Source: Pyrrhosoma nymphula (Eukaryota > Arthropoda > Insecta > Odonata > Coenagrionidae). From it: a DNA stretch of 64,000 nt. A program made the translations under genes and the position numbers. The notes beneath the pieces were generated by a model. The model had not been told where the DNA came from. It worked only from the letters and a program-made list of their open reading frames with translations, and did no database searches. The DNA lies in assembly GCA_963573305.1 (NCBI GenBank), contig OY754331.1:11070868-11134867 (forward strand), in the 5' to 3' direction. Shown piece by piece: positions 47,661 through 60,569 of this stretch (positions within the stretch are counted from its first letter, which is position 1; every line of letters begins with the position of its first letter).

Positions 47661-50009
47661 TTTCAATTACAGGAAAAATAATGCATCCCAGTCATTCTTG
47701 ACACTATTTTCCTTATTCGAGGTCACACCGGTTTCAGACACTAATGGCCTAACCCGCTAAGTTGCTTACCACTCATCAAAAATGTCGAGTAAACTTCTAT
47801 CCAAACAATAAACTTGCTCTGCGAAATCTTCCCCCACGTTAGGGATCTTTACCAAGAACTTGCAGTAATTCATCCGAAAATTAACTCCTATTATTAACGA
47901 AGGACCATCTGCATTGATTATTTAGCACTTTCTTAGCACGTGCATGATTTGAAATACTGAATTGGTTAAAGTAAAAGGTGATAAAGCTTATGATTATATT
48001 CGCTTTCTCAAGTGAAAATAGAGAATAATGGCCCGAATTTAATTAAGAAGTCGCATTATATTATCACAACGTAAGTACTCACGAAAGGCAGCATAATCTA
48101 AAAGCATCGCAATCCCTCGGCATCACTTCATCGGCGTGGTTTGGTACAGTCCCTGAATCCAAAGGGAGGTCCTTCTTTCTAAGTGACACCTATTAATCGT
48201 ATCACAAGCATTGCATCTATAAATTGAAAACTTATTGACCGCTGCTATAAATGAGTCACGATGTTTATAATCATCAGAATGTCAATAACAACATTCTTCG
48301 ATGACGTGGCAAAATATTCGCTTTCCATTGCTTAATTGGAACACAATATGAACCCTGCCCCAGCCCTAACTACGCCCCTGGCAACGTCATTGTTTTTCAT
48401 TGGCGTCTCCCTTCCCCCTTCGATGACGTGACTACCAATATCAATGTTATGAGGTTAGTCGGAAAACTATATGAAATAAAGAATACAGTAAATTGAAAAT
48501 CATTAATATTTTCACTGAAGATTCATGACAATGTGGGCATTGAAATCTCCATTTAAAAGGAATGAATGTGGGGCCTTCAGAAACAGTAAGATACACCTAA
48601 TATTTCACATAATAGAATAGCAATTGCAACTGACATTAGTATTGTTTAAAATAATGTTTTCGTTCTCTTTCCTGACAATTTAAAACGGAAGAAGGAATTT
48701 ACTATACGTTTGGGCGCCTTTTTATTCCCATGTGCCAGTAACTTACACAGTGACGAGAATGCTAACTTATAGATAAGGTCAAGACATAATCAGATATATG
48801 TTCACAGTTGCTTTTTGTTCACCATCATGAAGTTAAGAAGATATCGTATTATACTTCGACAACAAAAAATCAAGATGATTCATTTCCCAGAATTTAGGCT
48901 AAGTGCGAAGAATTCCAAAGCAATGAGTTAAAAACAATCTTCACCTTCAACTCTCGAAAGAATTTAATCTTCTAATTACGGGAACCTATTCATTTTCATT
49001 TCATCTTATGATGCAGCATTTCAGTATCTCTATTAGAATGGAATTTTTTTAACTGCGCAAGTTAAGGTGACTCGCTCCACATAATTTCGAGAAAGGCTTG
49101 TTAAGCGTAGTTGTGCCATATGATAAAAGATTTACTTTCAAAGCTCTCATTTTTTTACTCTGCATATGAAAGTCCGAAAATAGAGAGAAAAAATACCACT
49201 CCATTATCAGATGATAGATACATGACGTGCAGATATTCAAACAAGCGGACAATGAAATCAGAGCTAAAAAAATATGTTGACCGTAAGTGGCGACAAAAAA
49301 AGCAATTAAAATTTCTCGAGGCTTCTCAACGCAGTTTAAATTTGGCCAATACAGGAAAATAGCACCCTGTTAGCCGAGAACTACCATGGTGACCAAATCT
49401 AAGGTAAACACATATGCGTTACTTTCCTCGTTATGGCCAGATGATGGAAAATGTTTTGCGACCACACACACCGGATAAGAGAACAGGAAAAATATTCGGA
49501 AAAGCAGATCCCAAAAATATTTCACGCGCGGATTTATTTGGCGACATTACGCTCCGGCCGAGTGAAAAGCACGCGGAAAAATCAGGCGCGAAAGATAATT
49601 TGCAACCGTGATTATTATCAGATAAAGAAAAGATAATTAATATCAAACGTTCAGCTTAGATAAAATTTTAATCTATGAAGGCATTCCGAAATTAACTCTA
49701 TCTGATTCGATACTATATTTCGCCTCTAACAATTGATAGTAAAAGGAATAAAACACCACGGAAAAATTCAATTTGCCTCAGTGGGTACAGGTTTACCCCG
49801 CGTCCAAAGATTCGAAAGCCTTAAATTGAAAAACGATCACTTTCCATTCATTTTTGGTAAAAATGAGCAATAAATATCAAGCTATTTCCAGAGTATGTAC
49901 ATGCCTGCTGAAATAAAAGGAGAATATTTTAGACATGTACATCGTTTCCTCAAGAGAAATAAGTATAAAACTACTGATTTACTTTCAATTAAATTTTATT
50001 AAATTGGTG
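47661..50009. other. Upstream of kst
   Basis: AT-rich; no gene or element recognised. Confidence 0.55.
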
Positions 50010-50325
50010 GGCGAGGAGAGGAAACTTATATATGAGATTAGGGGAAGACAGGGTAGGTAGCTGGAAGGGGTAATGAGGGACGATGGTTTGCGGAAGGCCG
50101 TGATAGAGGGTAGGATGTTGGGTAAGCGGGGAAGGGGAAGGAAGAGAATCGGTTTTATGAACGGGATGAAGAAAGGTAGGACTTATGCTGAGATGAAGAA
50201 AGAAATACTAGAGGTAGAAAGGGCACGGCACGTGTAAAGAGTTCGTTGGATATTCTCTTGACTTTCATCACAACCTACCTCTAACCGGTAGATAACTGTA
50301 ATGAATGAATGAATAATGTTATTAT
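50010..50325 (+). mobile_element. 3' end of a non-LTR retrotransposon
   Basis: The frame reads EIRGRQGR, then VMRDDGLRKAVIEGRMLGKR, GRGRKRIGFMNGMKKGRTYA and EMKKEILEVERARHV, the usual C-terminus of RTE-like LINEs. The 3' end is a short (TGAA)n run near 50,305. Confidence 0.7.
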
Positions 50326-52079
50326 ATTTTCCAATGCATAAATTGTCATAGTATTGTCCAAGGCCTGAAGATGAATGTCACTTTTAAATCGAAAGACTGT
50401 AAAAGAGGTAGTGTAATTAATGCTTATAGACCAACCCTCATGAATCGATGGCGTTGAACAATTGTTAAGTGCTGAGGTAAAAAGTTATTCCTATCTTTCA
50501 TATCATTTTATCTCCATGCTCTTATCAAGAAAATACACGTGATTTGTGGAGAACAACTAAAAAGGGGAAAAGTATAGGAAGAAACTTTTGTAGAAACTTT
50601 TAAGTTCACATAAACACCGAACAGGGAGATCAAATATATCACAGAGCTCGTGACACAAAAATGTTCACTAAATTAGAAGGTTCAAGAGGTCATCAAAATG
50701 TGTACACGCTTAATGGGAAAGTAACACAATGTAACACAGCAGAAGAGCCGAAGAGAAAGAGCCTTCAAAGGAAACGCGCTTGGATCGGTTTCTCTGCGAG
50801 CTGGGGCAGCGGCTGGTAATAAATTTCAGTTAATGGTTCGGTGACCACGTAAATGTACACCTCCGAGAAGTCATAATTCAGAAAGCCATACGCGCAAACA
50901 GTGGAGTCGTGCAACCATGCAATTTTAACCCAGAAGAGAGTTATGCGCAACCAGATGAATGGGAAAGGTATTTCGGTGCTGGTTCCCCAATCAAAAATCT
51001 TCTCTACCTCACCATAGCACGTGCGAGCGCCAATGAAGAATAATATGTACAAGACAAATCAGAGAAAAGTCATCACATCAATACTAGTACCATTACCAAA
51101 TTTCAACTCTGATTAGGCTCTGACCAGTGCTATTAAGTGCTATTTTTTTGCAAATCTTAACTTTTTATACAATGATGCTAATTCACACATCTTCACTCAG
51201 GCAAAGATGTAGGAAACGATATTTCCTATGAAATATATTGCTGAGTTCAAGTATTTCGGAAGAAACTGCTTCTAGCCCTGGTTTTTCTCTATCAAATGTC
51301 CAACAAATCGGCCATAATCTCTCAATAAATCTCCATTCTCAGTAACGCCGGCATCCTGGGATAAGAATTAGGAGTATTATACCATAAATCTATCCGTATG
51401 AAGAAGAAAAATGAAATATTTAAGGATTTCAAATCCAAGACACATACGTAATGACGGATGCCTCAGGAAGAAAAGCAGAGGACACAAACACGTTTTCATA
51501 ATAGGATTGATTGGCAGAAGGACGGAAGTATGCATGTCTCTATTATGTTTCAAATCTGAGTCCACTAGAGGTCAATCACACAATTTCAAATTCAATAGTA
51601 GCAAACATTTGTTTTCAGTTTCTTACTGCTCCATACGCACTTGTAATTAATTTCAATACGCAGAAGTTTTAATGATATCAATAATACTTAGAAAGTTTTT
51701 CACCAAGAGATAGCCAGATTCATTTTTTTAGTAGCTGACTCAATTATGATAATTCTGATGGCAACACATTTTAATTTTGGTCCTAGTTAACTTATCCTAA
51801 ACAAGGACAAGGGAGGATCACGAAATTAAATACTTGAAGTACGATGCAATCGTATACTATATGACGAAAAGATATTTCAATATATTATTTAATGGGCCTC
51901 TCAAATATCCGATGATATAAACATTTTTGACAAGGAATCCTGGTAAAATAGTCACGACGAATAAAACTTTCTTGCGTCAGCTCCACCAGGACAACTTAGA
52001 TTGACATAAAAGTAAACAGGAAAAGGCAATGGATTTTATCTCTGCCACAACTTTCATTGCTGGGAAAATGTAAACACGG
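50326..52079. other. Upstream of kst
   Basis: An unrecognised minus-strand open frame of 95 codons at 50765-51052 is the only oddity. Confidence 0.5.
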
Positions 52080-52390
52080 AAATGAAGAGGAGAAAAACAA
52101 TGCAATGGCGGGCTGCCATCTGTTGGCACGCAAGCGCTTCTGGTGGAGGCGTCCGACCAAAGTACATACGCAAGTAAAAAGACAAGCGGAGCGAAAATAA
52201 TTGAGCCGACATCGCAACTTCTCGCCGCGTTTTGCTGAACAATCGGAGAACAAGAGAGAGAGCAAAGCACATCCGGCAACCGTAGCACAGCCAGACTTTC
52301 CCCGCGTTTCCGGTAGTAAACACGAGACGGCTCAAAGAGGAGGAGGCAAGGACGGACTGACGATGGCTCGCGATACGCCGCGACATTAAA
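52080..52390 (-). promoter_or_regulatory. Candidate kst upstream promoter or 5'UTR exon region (GC-rich)
   Basis: A GC-richer island in AT-rich surroundings with a TCAGT initiator-like element on the minus strand near 52,355. Its position about 5.8 kb upstream of coding exon 1 fits an untranslated first exon. No splice link can be shown. Confidence 0.25.
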
Positions 52391-53449
52391 AAGAACAACC
52401 ACTCCCCCCAAATTCTGAATTTGTTTTTGTCCTTTAGAACCTTCTTTTTGCCCACAAAGTTTCCTCAGCCTAAGAAATTTCTTCAAGCTACAACTGAGAC
52501 ACCTAAGTCACGCTTTCGTTTCTTTGAACCCTGCTTCGCTTGAATATTTTAGAGGGAAGAACTTGACCTAAACAAGGTGGAAGTGTCACGACCTTCTCAT
52601 CAACAATCTATTTAAACCATTTTAAATGCGACACCGGAATTGTTGAGGTACTCAAGTTCTGGAAGGACTTCGATTGAAACATATAAGTAGTTCATGTTCA
52701 ACAGATGAGGCAAGGTAGTATCATTCCACACGGACCTTCTTTTTTTCTTATAACTACGAGAGCCATGCGTATAAATTGTGCACCATCCGCAATCACAGAG
52801 ATTCACTTGGTTTTGCCCAGTTTTTCCATTAACCTTCCGCCAACTACCCTCAACGAAAACCAGGTTAGTTAAGGCAGTTAATTTTTTCGCCGGATAACCC
52901 GGAATCCGCGGGGTTTTGCCCCATTTAGATCGTGAAGGTGGTGGTGGTGCTTAGTCAGGTGATTGCAGGTCTCCTAACAAAACCTGCAATAAAGCTAGGA
53001 GTGGTTTACCGGAATTCCAGAGACTCACGATCCACCAGAGACATAATTTTCGCTAGGGAAAAAAACTGGGAATGGCATATCAATTGCTAGTTATTATTAA
53101 ATTCTAAAACTATAGAAAAATATTCCCTCGTTTCAAAAAGAATCAAACATAATTAAAAAATATTAGCCATGCAGTAAGAACTTAGGCTACCTAAGTGGCT
53201 CTGAGGTAAAGGAACACTCGGATATATAAAAACATCAACGTACATTTTTCTTTGGTTACCAAACAATAACGTGATCGCAGTCATCAGAACGGTTCGATGA
53301 TTACAATATCATTAAGGCAACGATGACAGATTGGACAAGACATACGGACACCAAACCTCAGGCGATAAAATACTCCCCAAAATTATTCAAGGATAATTTG
53401 TCATTGCCCGTCATTCACGGTACGAAACTGAACCCATTTCGTTTCGGAT

Positions 53450-53765
53450 GGTGGCATAATTACTTCCAACATGCACAGTGGGGATGGGAGACGTGTTATA
53501 CTTTGCTTCCGTCCCAATTCGTGGATTCGACGCGTTGTTCAACCTCGGTTCCGCCGTCGAAGGCGGAATTCCGATTCGGAAGGAGAGGAAGACGCCGCCT
53601 CCTCTGCACGGTTGGGGGACGGCCCTCCGGCTGGCTCGAGGGCAAAACCAAATGAAGAGCGCGATGCGAAGAGGCGACGGGAACGAATATAGACGGGGAG
53701 GCAAAGCGGAAGCGAGAAGGGGTTGGGGTCGGGAAAGGGCGAGGAGGCCATTCATTTGTCTGCGG
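53450..53765. promoter_or_regulatory. CpG-rich island upstream of kst
   Basis: Dense CG dinucleotides and long open frames in several frames on both strands, so the frames are probably compositional. It could be a promoter or untranslated exon on either strand. Confidence 0.3.
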
Positions 53766-55084
53766 AGACATGCTGCATATTTGACGAGAGCGGAAATGGG
53801 ACTAATGCGTACAATTATATTTTCTTCACAGGAGAAAACTCTTACAGATGCCAAGAGAAAGACGAAGGGTCTACTGCAAAGTTAAAAATTCACATTCTTC
53901 CATTGTCACTAATTGATTCTGGACTCGACCACACGTTGATGGAGCCAGGTACGGCAGCAAAGACACGATTCAATGATTGGAGCTCTCAAAAGAGCATCAC
54001 CACCAACAGCACACGCAGTGTTTTCCAACTATATTCTCTCTCGTGGTAGCTTAGCCCAAAAATTAAACGTATCAATGAGATATTACGTCATTTTGGCACG
54101 AATATGGGGTATTATTTTAGCCACTCACCTCATCTGCAGGTAGAAAAATACGGTGGGATGAGATTGCAGACAATTTAAACACAATAATTCGTTTTCTCTA
54201 AAAAAACAACCGTGAAATGTCACAAGACAATCCGAGGCCTTCATATAATGGGTAGTTTCTCCCTTTCCATCCCCGATTCATTTACCAACAATTGGGAACA
54301 AATGGCACTATATACTCCTCAACTTTGTGGCATTCCACAAGGACCAATAATACACATGCCAACTTTAGCACATGAGTAAACAAAGACGATACAAGTTGCG
54401 ACGAATCAAGCGAACCTAAATCAGAAGAATATGCCTGTGCATTGAAATCCGATTTCCTTTTTCCATAATTTTTTCGTGACTGGTGACCTAACATTCCCCA
54501 CCTCACGCTCTTGGGGTAGCATGCCGGATAATTGTAGGTGTTGAAAAGTGTATGAAGGTGGAGTTGAAGTACTCTACTACTAAGGGAATTGTAAGTTGCT
54601 CTTCAATCTCACGGAGACATAAGACAAGCAGTGAGCGGAATGGGTGGAGGAGGGGTGGGTGGGGTGGTCACGGGGGCGTGGCGGGTGACGCGCGGAGGAC
54701 AGACAGACGGAGTCGCCCGAGCAAATCTCCGGGGGGTTGACATTTGGAGAAAAAAACGAAAAGCGTTGTGCGCAAGGGGAGAGGAGAGAAGGATCAAAAG
54801 AAAGTGACAGACCAAGGGGTGGATGGGAGGCACCAGAATGCTGTGCCTCCATCCGCCTCGGAGAAAGAGTTCTACAATAACTCATGAAATCGATCGCTAC
54901 TTTAAATTGTAGCAGCATCAGAAAGGGTTTAAAAAAACAAAGGGATCTGTATTTTTCCGCACGCGTTTACTTTTACTGGTTTCCGAATTACAGTTCTCAA
55001 GCAATAAAGTGCTCAACTCTTTGATAGACATGATAGAATGATTAAAACTTTGCAATGTTCCACACTGTTTTTATTAAAGGTACA

Positions 55085-55129
55085 AGCCTGACCGGTTTCA
55101 ATGTTCACACATCATCATCATCAGAGGCT
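55085..55129 (-). ncRNA. Hammerhead-like core, left arm
   Basis: Helix I AGCCU/AGGCU pairs fully (5 bp). CUGAUGA, a 4 nt linker UGAU, helix II GAUGU/ACAUU with a GUGA loop, GAAA, helix III AC/GU with a CG loop, then GUC before AGGCU. The linker is 3 nt longer than in the right arm. Confidence 0.55.
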
Positions 55130-55162
55130 AAAATTACCTAATTAGCCGATTAGGTAATTTTA

Positions 55163-55203
55163 TCCTCTGATGATGATGTGTGAACATAGAAACCGGTCAG
55201 GCT
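55163..55203 (+). ncRNA. Hammerhead-like core, right arm
   Basis: CUGAUGA, one U, helix II AUGU/ACAU with a GUGA loop, GAAA at 55189-55192, helix III AC/GU, GUC ending at 55198, then AGGC. Helix I keeps only three pairs. Confidence 0.58.
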
Positions 55204-55746
55204 TGTAACTTCAATAAAAACAGTGTGGAACATTACAAAGTTTTAATCATTCTATCATGTAGAAATTCCACCAAGTAAACGCTTCAACCATCTTGTATCT
55301 TTGATAGACAATGGTGGAAAGCAACTATCTTGCTCGAAAGTCAATCTCCAGATCAAATCTCGTGATGCGACGATGGCGATCTAGGCCAATAGGTGGCGAT
55401 GTCTGAGCCCATCACCGGCAGATGACGCAGTCACGCCTACTGCACGAATGCATCGAACGTCAACTTCAACTGCAGTTCACCACACGCAATCTAAGGAGAG
55501 CCGCCCACGATTACCGCAGCGCCAACGCTTCAAGCGCGCTATCTTCGGTAGCCAAAGCGAAGATCGCCAACGCTCAGATTCAAACATGGGCGTCTGAAGA
55601 CTGCTGTCCAGTAGTTGAAGCGCCGCGCCGTGGGTAAATATTGCTAAACGGCGACGCGACGGTGACATCCACAATACCGCCTTATGTGTGTCATTCCGTA
55701 TCAAATGATCCGAAGATGGTTGCACGACCATTTTTGAAACAATACA

Positions 55747-56018
55747 TGGGAAGCGTTTGAACCGTACCGCAGTATTTGTTTTTAATTTGTTTAATTTGGA
55801 ATAGTTTTTGTTTAAATGTTTTAATTTATTTTAGTTTACAAATGTTTAATTGTTAAAATGTTTGGTTGCGAAGGTTTTGTTTTGGGGAAGGGAGAGGGGT
55901 TGTTAAGGAGGAAGGAGAGCTGGTCTGGAAGTTGCTCTGCTTGAGTAAAAGAAGGATATATAATAAAGAAAACTGAAACTAGGGTGATTCTTATTTGTGT
56001 ACACCGTCCGACGCTACA
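55747..56018 (+). mobile_element. Probable LTR (about 270 bp)
   Basis: Starts TGGGAAGCGTTTGAACCG and ends ACGCTACA, with AATAAA at about 55,961. The first 31 bases from GCGTTTGAACCG recur at the right edge of the window (63971-64000), where they are preceded by TGTA, giving the expected TGTAGCGT...ACGCTACA terminal pairing. No gag or pol frame is visible nearby. Confidence 0.55.
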
Positions 56019-58139
56019 CATGTTTTTCACGCACAAACTAAAATAGCTACATGTATTACCAGTTGAATACAATGATTTAAAAGATTTTATCCCTCCTTTT
56101 CTCGTGGCAGGCATTGTTCCAAGATGGTGCATGCGAATTCTTCATATTTTTGTGCGTATTCTATCGTAAATATCTCAAGAACTAATTATGACGGAGGAAA
56201 GACACTCAAACCATACTATTTTAAACATAATGGAAAACATATCCATTCACTTTTCTTACTTCCTTTTATATTCCTTTATAGTCCACTATTTATAAACTAA
56301 TGCGTGGAAGATTATTATATAATGATGGTAACCTTAACACAGGTCCGCCTTTTAGGTTACTTAAAGCTCCTTACAATTTGTATATGTCTTTGTTTGTAAT
56401 TAATTTGGAGTAATAAACATTATTATTATTTATTATTATATAGTTGAAATTGGACTTGAAATCGATATTTTTTCCTACAAAAAACTGGTTTTCAACTCGA
56501 GAAAACTGTACGAAAGAGGAGAGTCTCAGATTTGAAAGGTCTTGTACTCAAAGTAATGAAGTAAGAAAATAATCTTAAAAAGTGTTATACGTGTGGAACT
56601 AACCCTTTTTCTTAAAGGAGCAACAAAATGACTTCGCGCTAAAAATTAGCCATTTTAAAATTTGATTTTCTCCGTTGGGGGAGCTATTAAAAATGTGGCT
56701 TATAGAAAATAAAGCTATGCTAAGGCCCAGCAAACAGTAAAAGCTTGGCGTTTGAGATTCTACTCGTAAGAGGAATACGGTAGTGGTAAACTAGCTGAGC
56801 GCTAAAAAATGAGCCATTTTTGGACTTCAGTTTCTTCGTTGGGGGAGCTATTAAAATTACGCGGCTTACAGAACACAAAGATATGCATTATTAAAACATA
56901 AAGTTAAAACTTTTTGAGAGTTTGAGATTCTACTCGTACGAGATTTACGGCAGTTACAAAAAGCGAGAAATTGAATAAAAATTGCAAGGTTATAGCCACA
57001 CTCATTTTTGAGTGTTCCCAGGGGACCCCAATTGTTAAAGGAACAATCAAAAACTGGAGTTACAGCCTATAATATTTATTCATAAATGGTCATGAAACCA
57101 ATTATTTTTTTATTGGATCATTTGACATGAATCACTTGTTGAATAAGCTTAAGCATGTAGAGCGACCGTTTTCGCCGCTTAATTTGTGTAATTTACTACA
57201 GTCACATGTGGCATAATTAATACGTCCGACATTTCAAGCGTAAAACATTTAACACATTAGTACATGATAATTTAAACAAATCAGATGGAACAAACAGATT
57301 TCGACATCGTCAATCGTGGATCCCACTGAAGATAAGCTAGAATAAACCTCTTTTTGACGATTGAAACCGGCAATCAATGGTGGAATAGGCATAAAACTCG
57401 TTTCTATAAGGCGAAAACTTCTGCATAGTTTCATTTTCATCTAGCGAGTGGACGGATGGTAGCATTTAACTAAGTTTTAATATCACTCAAATTTCGAACT
57501 CTTAGGATTCGTAGATCTAATTGAGATTTCGGATCAAAGAGGGCTCCATAACAATACGCCATCTCGAACAACAGTACCTCGAACTTGCATCCCTCGTCTT
57601 TTTACTGGATGAAATAAGATTGTGAAGGCTCATTTGAACGAATTGTACCCAGCGAGGTGCATGTGATGGGTAATTATGAAATCAGTATCAAGCAAAGGCT
57701 CTCTTGTTCGTCATACGTATTCACGAGACGACTTATTCCACAGAGCCTTCACTTAAATAAAATTAGCAAAAGACGCAAAGGAAGGTTCAAATATTTAACA
57801 CAGTCCCAAATGGCACAAATACTCAATAGTGTGCAGAAGGTACAGACTGAAAGCTGCACTTTTACTTCTTAAAATATCACTATAAGAAGTTTGTTTTAGT
57901 CGCCGTAAATATTTGTCAGTTACAACTTCTTTGTAACTGTTTTTTGACGGCTTGTAAAACTATTTCTCAAACGTCACTCTACCAAAACACCGTTAATAAT
58001 AAAAAAGCGACGTGGGTATGAGTGGTATTATCAGATAGAATTCTATCCACGTCGTAAAAAAACAACTGCCACTAGTAAACGGTGGATCTGAAGAACAAAG
58101 CAGCTCATAATCCTAAACAAGCGCTATTGCAGAACAAAT
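56019..58139. other. Upstream of kst
   Basis: A decayed PLE-tail-like motif (CUGAAGAUAAGC, then GAUUGAAACCGGC) lies near 57,328. Otherwise nothing recognised. Confidence 0.45.
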
Positions 58140-58680
58140 CAGCCAACAAAAATGTCTCACAGTAGACAATCCCTCCTTGATTACTGCATCTCAACCTTGC
58201 CCGGCGAATCCCTGACCTATCAAACCCTTTCCTCATGTCTCTCAGATCACTTAAGCCTCTACGTTAGAGTGAAAGTCAATTTTGAACAAAAGAAAGCCAT
58301 ATTTATCAACAAACGAATTTATAACTACGATTGTACAGAAAAATATTTTATTTCTTTTTCTCGTGAATCAACGCAAGAAATATATATATATGGCATCATG
58401 TGTTGACACAAAATTCACAAGCTTATAAGCATATTCATAATTCTTTTGATGCTGCCTTTCCCCTTAGGAAGGTTAAGAAATACAACTCCACAAAAACCGT
58501 AAGAGTTTTTCAGCAGAAGTTTTTTCCATGGCAAAGATGGTACGTGTATTGCACTACAGGTCAAAATTTATCGATCCCAAACGCCACCACGTTAATGTAA
58601 GAATGAAAACGAAATTTAAGAAACTGATAATAGATGAAAGTCAAATAGCAAATGATAACTAAATGTATAGCTCCAACAAT
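58140..58680 (+). mobile_element. Non-LTR retrotransposon fragment (end of endonuclease and linker)
   Basis: SLLDYCISTLPGESLTYQTL followed by SSCLSDHLSLYVRV matches the SDH motif closing an APE-type endonuclease. SFDAAFPLRKVKKYNSTKT and KKLIIDESQIANDN then follow as in the linker before the RT. Stops and frame changes are present and the RT is missing. Confidence 0.6.
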
Positions 58681-59143
58681 GGGAACAAGGCATTAACCAA
58701 AGGTAACACCAATTTCAACAATTTTCTCCTCACAAAAACAAGCAGTGAAAGCCATAAAGGGTGTTTCTTTTCGAACTCCTGGCAGACCCATCTTCATCAA
58801 CATGAAAATAATTACAATGCCATCCGTTTAGATCCGATCCGTACTTGCCATTAAATAGTGAACTACACTAGAACAGCAGCTAGTATGCATTAGAAAAAAA
58901 CATATTCCCTTAGTTTCAGCTCAAAGGGCCCTCAGAAATCAATTTAGTTGTTATACAATAAGCTATCTAATAACATTAAGGCCATAACTTCCGCAAATGT
59001 TTTCAAGGTGAAGGCCAGGGAGATATTTACTCAGTAAAGCCTACTACTCTTGTGAACGAATTTCTCAAAGGAAAAATTGTCAACGGGAACATTTATATTG
59101 CATTTTATACATATTTAAACTGATGTACAATCTATTCATTATA

Positions 59144-60525
59144 CAGGGTGTCCGGTGAATCTCAATTTCTTTTTTCCCTGAGTTTTCCAGGTTTTCCAGA
59201 CAAAAGTTTTGCATTTTCCAGGGTCTTGCTGCACTTTGTTTCTAACATATTTTTAATGAATTTCTAATAAAATTGGCATAATTTTGCCAACATGAAAAAA
59301 CGAGAATTTTCGGTCCATACTTTGAGTTAAAAACGTAAGAGTATACAAGTAATGTGGAGTATTACGGGTTTTATTTCAACCAACAAATAAACAAAAACGG
59401 TTAACTGACAACAAAATTCTGAGTCAGGTGCAATTTGAACACAATAAAGTAGATTCAGACTAGTTTGATAAAGAACATGTAAATAAAAGAAACTGGTGTG
59501 ACATTTTTCAATGAGTGCATTTCCCATTCAATTTCAGCAACAAATTTCTTGGCTTTTCAAGAAATTACGTTATTTTGGTTTGCAGCTCTTGAACCTTTGG
59601 CAGTCTGTACCTCTTTCTTATTCTTTTTATCTCGAGGCCTTGGTACCTTTCCTCTTCTCCCAAAAGGCTTCGCTGTACTTTACATGAACATTTCGGAAAC
59701 TGTGAATTAATTGCTTTGTAATAGGTACGGATCTAACGCCCAAAATCATTCAATTATGTAAAACAAAATTGTATTTGTTGGACAATTCACGAATTTTAAT
59801 TAGGTTGGATTGACCCTGTACAGTGGCCCTGTCGACTACGAACCCGAGGGCCGTGATTTCCATACGCAGTGACCGCAAAATGTATTTCCGCTCCTTCAAA
59901 AACTATTCTGCAAACATTAAAACGAGGAGGGTGGAGATCATTTGGAAAGGATTTTTCAATTACATATATAACAATACCCAATTATCCATTTAGGTTGCCG
60001 GACGAATGGTTTTCGTATAATGCGGGAAATGCCACTGCACATGGTCAGACGTTTAGATTTCTCGTAAATTTGGCCACACCAAGAATTCCATTTGTACGGC
60101 TCTTCGAACAGAATCTTGATTTCCGCGTGAAATTCTGTTTCCGGTGACAGATTTCGGCATCAATTTCGATTCAATTTGTAGCGGCCATTTTACATGGGAA
60201 TTATTCCGTGTGGAATTTGCCTTGTTATGCAATCGGCCTCTCAGACTGCGCATAGGGAGAGAGAGGTGGGGTGACGAAGTACAAGCTGCGAGCAGGCGCA
60301 CAGCTATGAAAAGAGTATTAAATGAACAGGGAGCGCAAGGCTACGCTGAGCCGAGAGCATAATGCAAGGAAAGGCACAGTTTAAACCTCTCTCTCTCTGC
60401 CTTCATGGAAATCGGCTGCCGAGCATTTTCCAGGGTTTTTCGGAAAAATGCAAAAATTCCCTGAGTTTTCCAGAACAAAATATTTCCCTGAGTTTTCCCG
60501 GTTTTCAAGGTCGCCGGACACCCTG
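59144..60525. mobile_element. 1.4 kb CAGGGTGTCCGG-ended element, copy 2
   Basis: Same orientation and nearly the same sequence as 35683-37091, with identical ends. It has one or two fewer TTTTCCCTGAG units at the right end. Flanks (TTATA and TGTAT) do not form a clean duplication, unlike copy 1. Confidence 0.9.
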
Positions 60526-60569
60526 TGTATCTAACAACGACCACAATATAATATATTTAAACAAACAAC

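Larger units (their letters stand above)
55018..55310. mobile_element. Inverted PLE-tail insertion, 13 bp target duplication
   Basis: TCTTTGATAGACA at 55018-55030 recurs at 55298-55310. Arms of about 113 bp (from 55028 and to 55260) are inverse copies with a few differences around TAGCCGATTAG. A single-copy tail of about 37 bp with AATTCCACCAAGTAAACG follows the right arm. Confidence 0.88.

Noticed and set aside
50350..50410. GCCTGAAGATGAATGTC then CGAAAGAC as another hammerhead
   Set aside because: Helix II pairs only two bases and no GUH triplet is placed correctly.
51977..52486. 169- and 133-codon minus-strand frames
   Set aside because: Overlapping frames in a GC-rich island; not protein-like. 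Kept only as a possible promoter or untranslated exon.
53411..53885. Seven overlapping frames on both strands
   Set aside because: Several frames open at once is the mark of a CpG island rather than coding sequence.
57315..57385. CUGAAGA...GAUUGAAACCGGC as a hammerhead
   Set aside because: Helix II is long and poorly paired and the triplet is altered; probably a decayed PLE tail.
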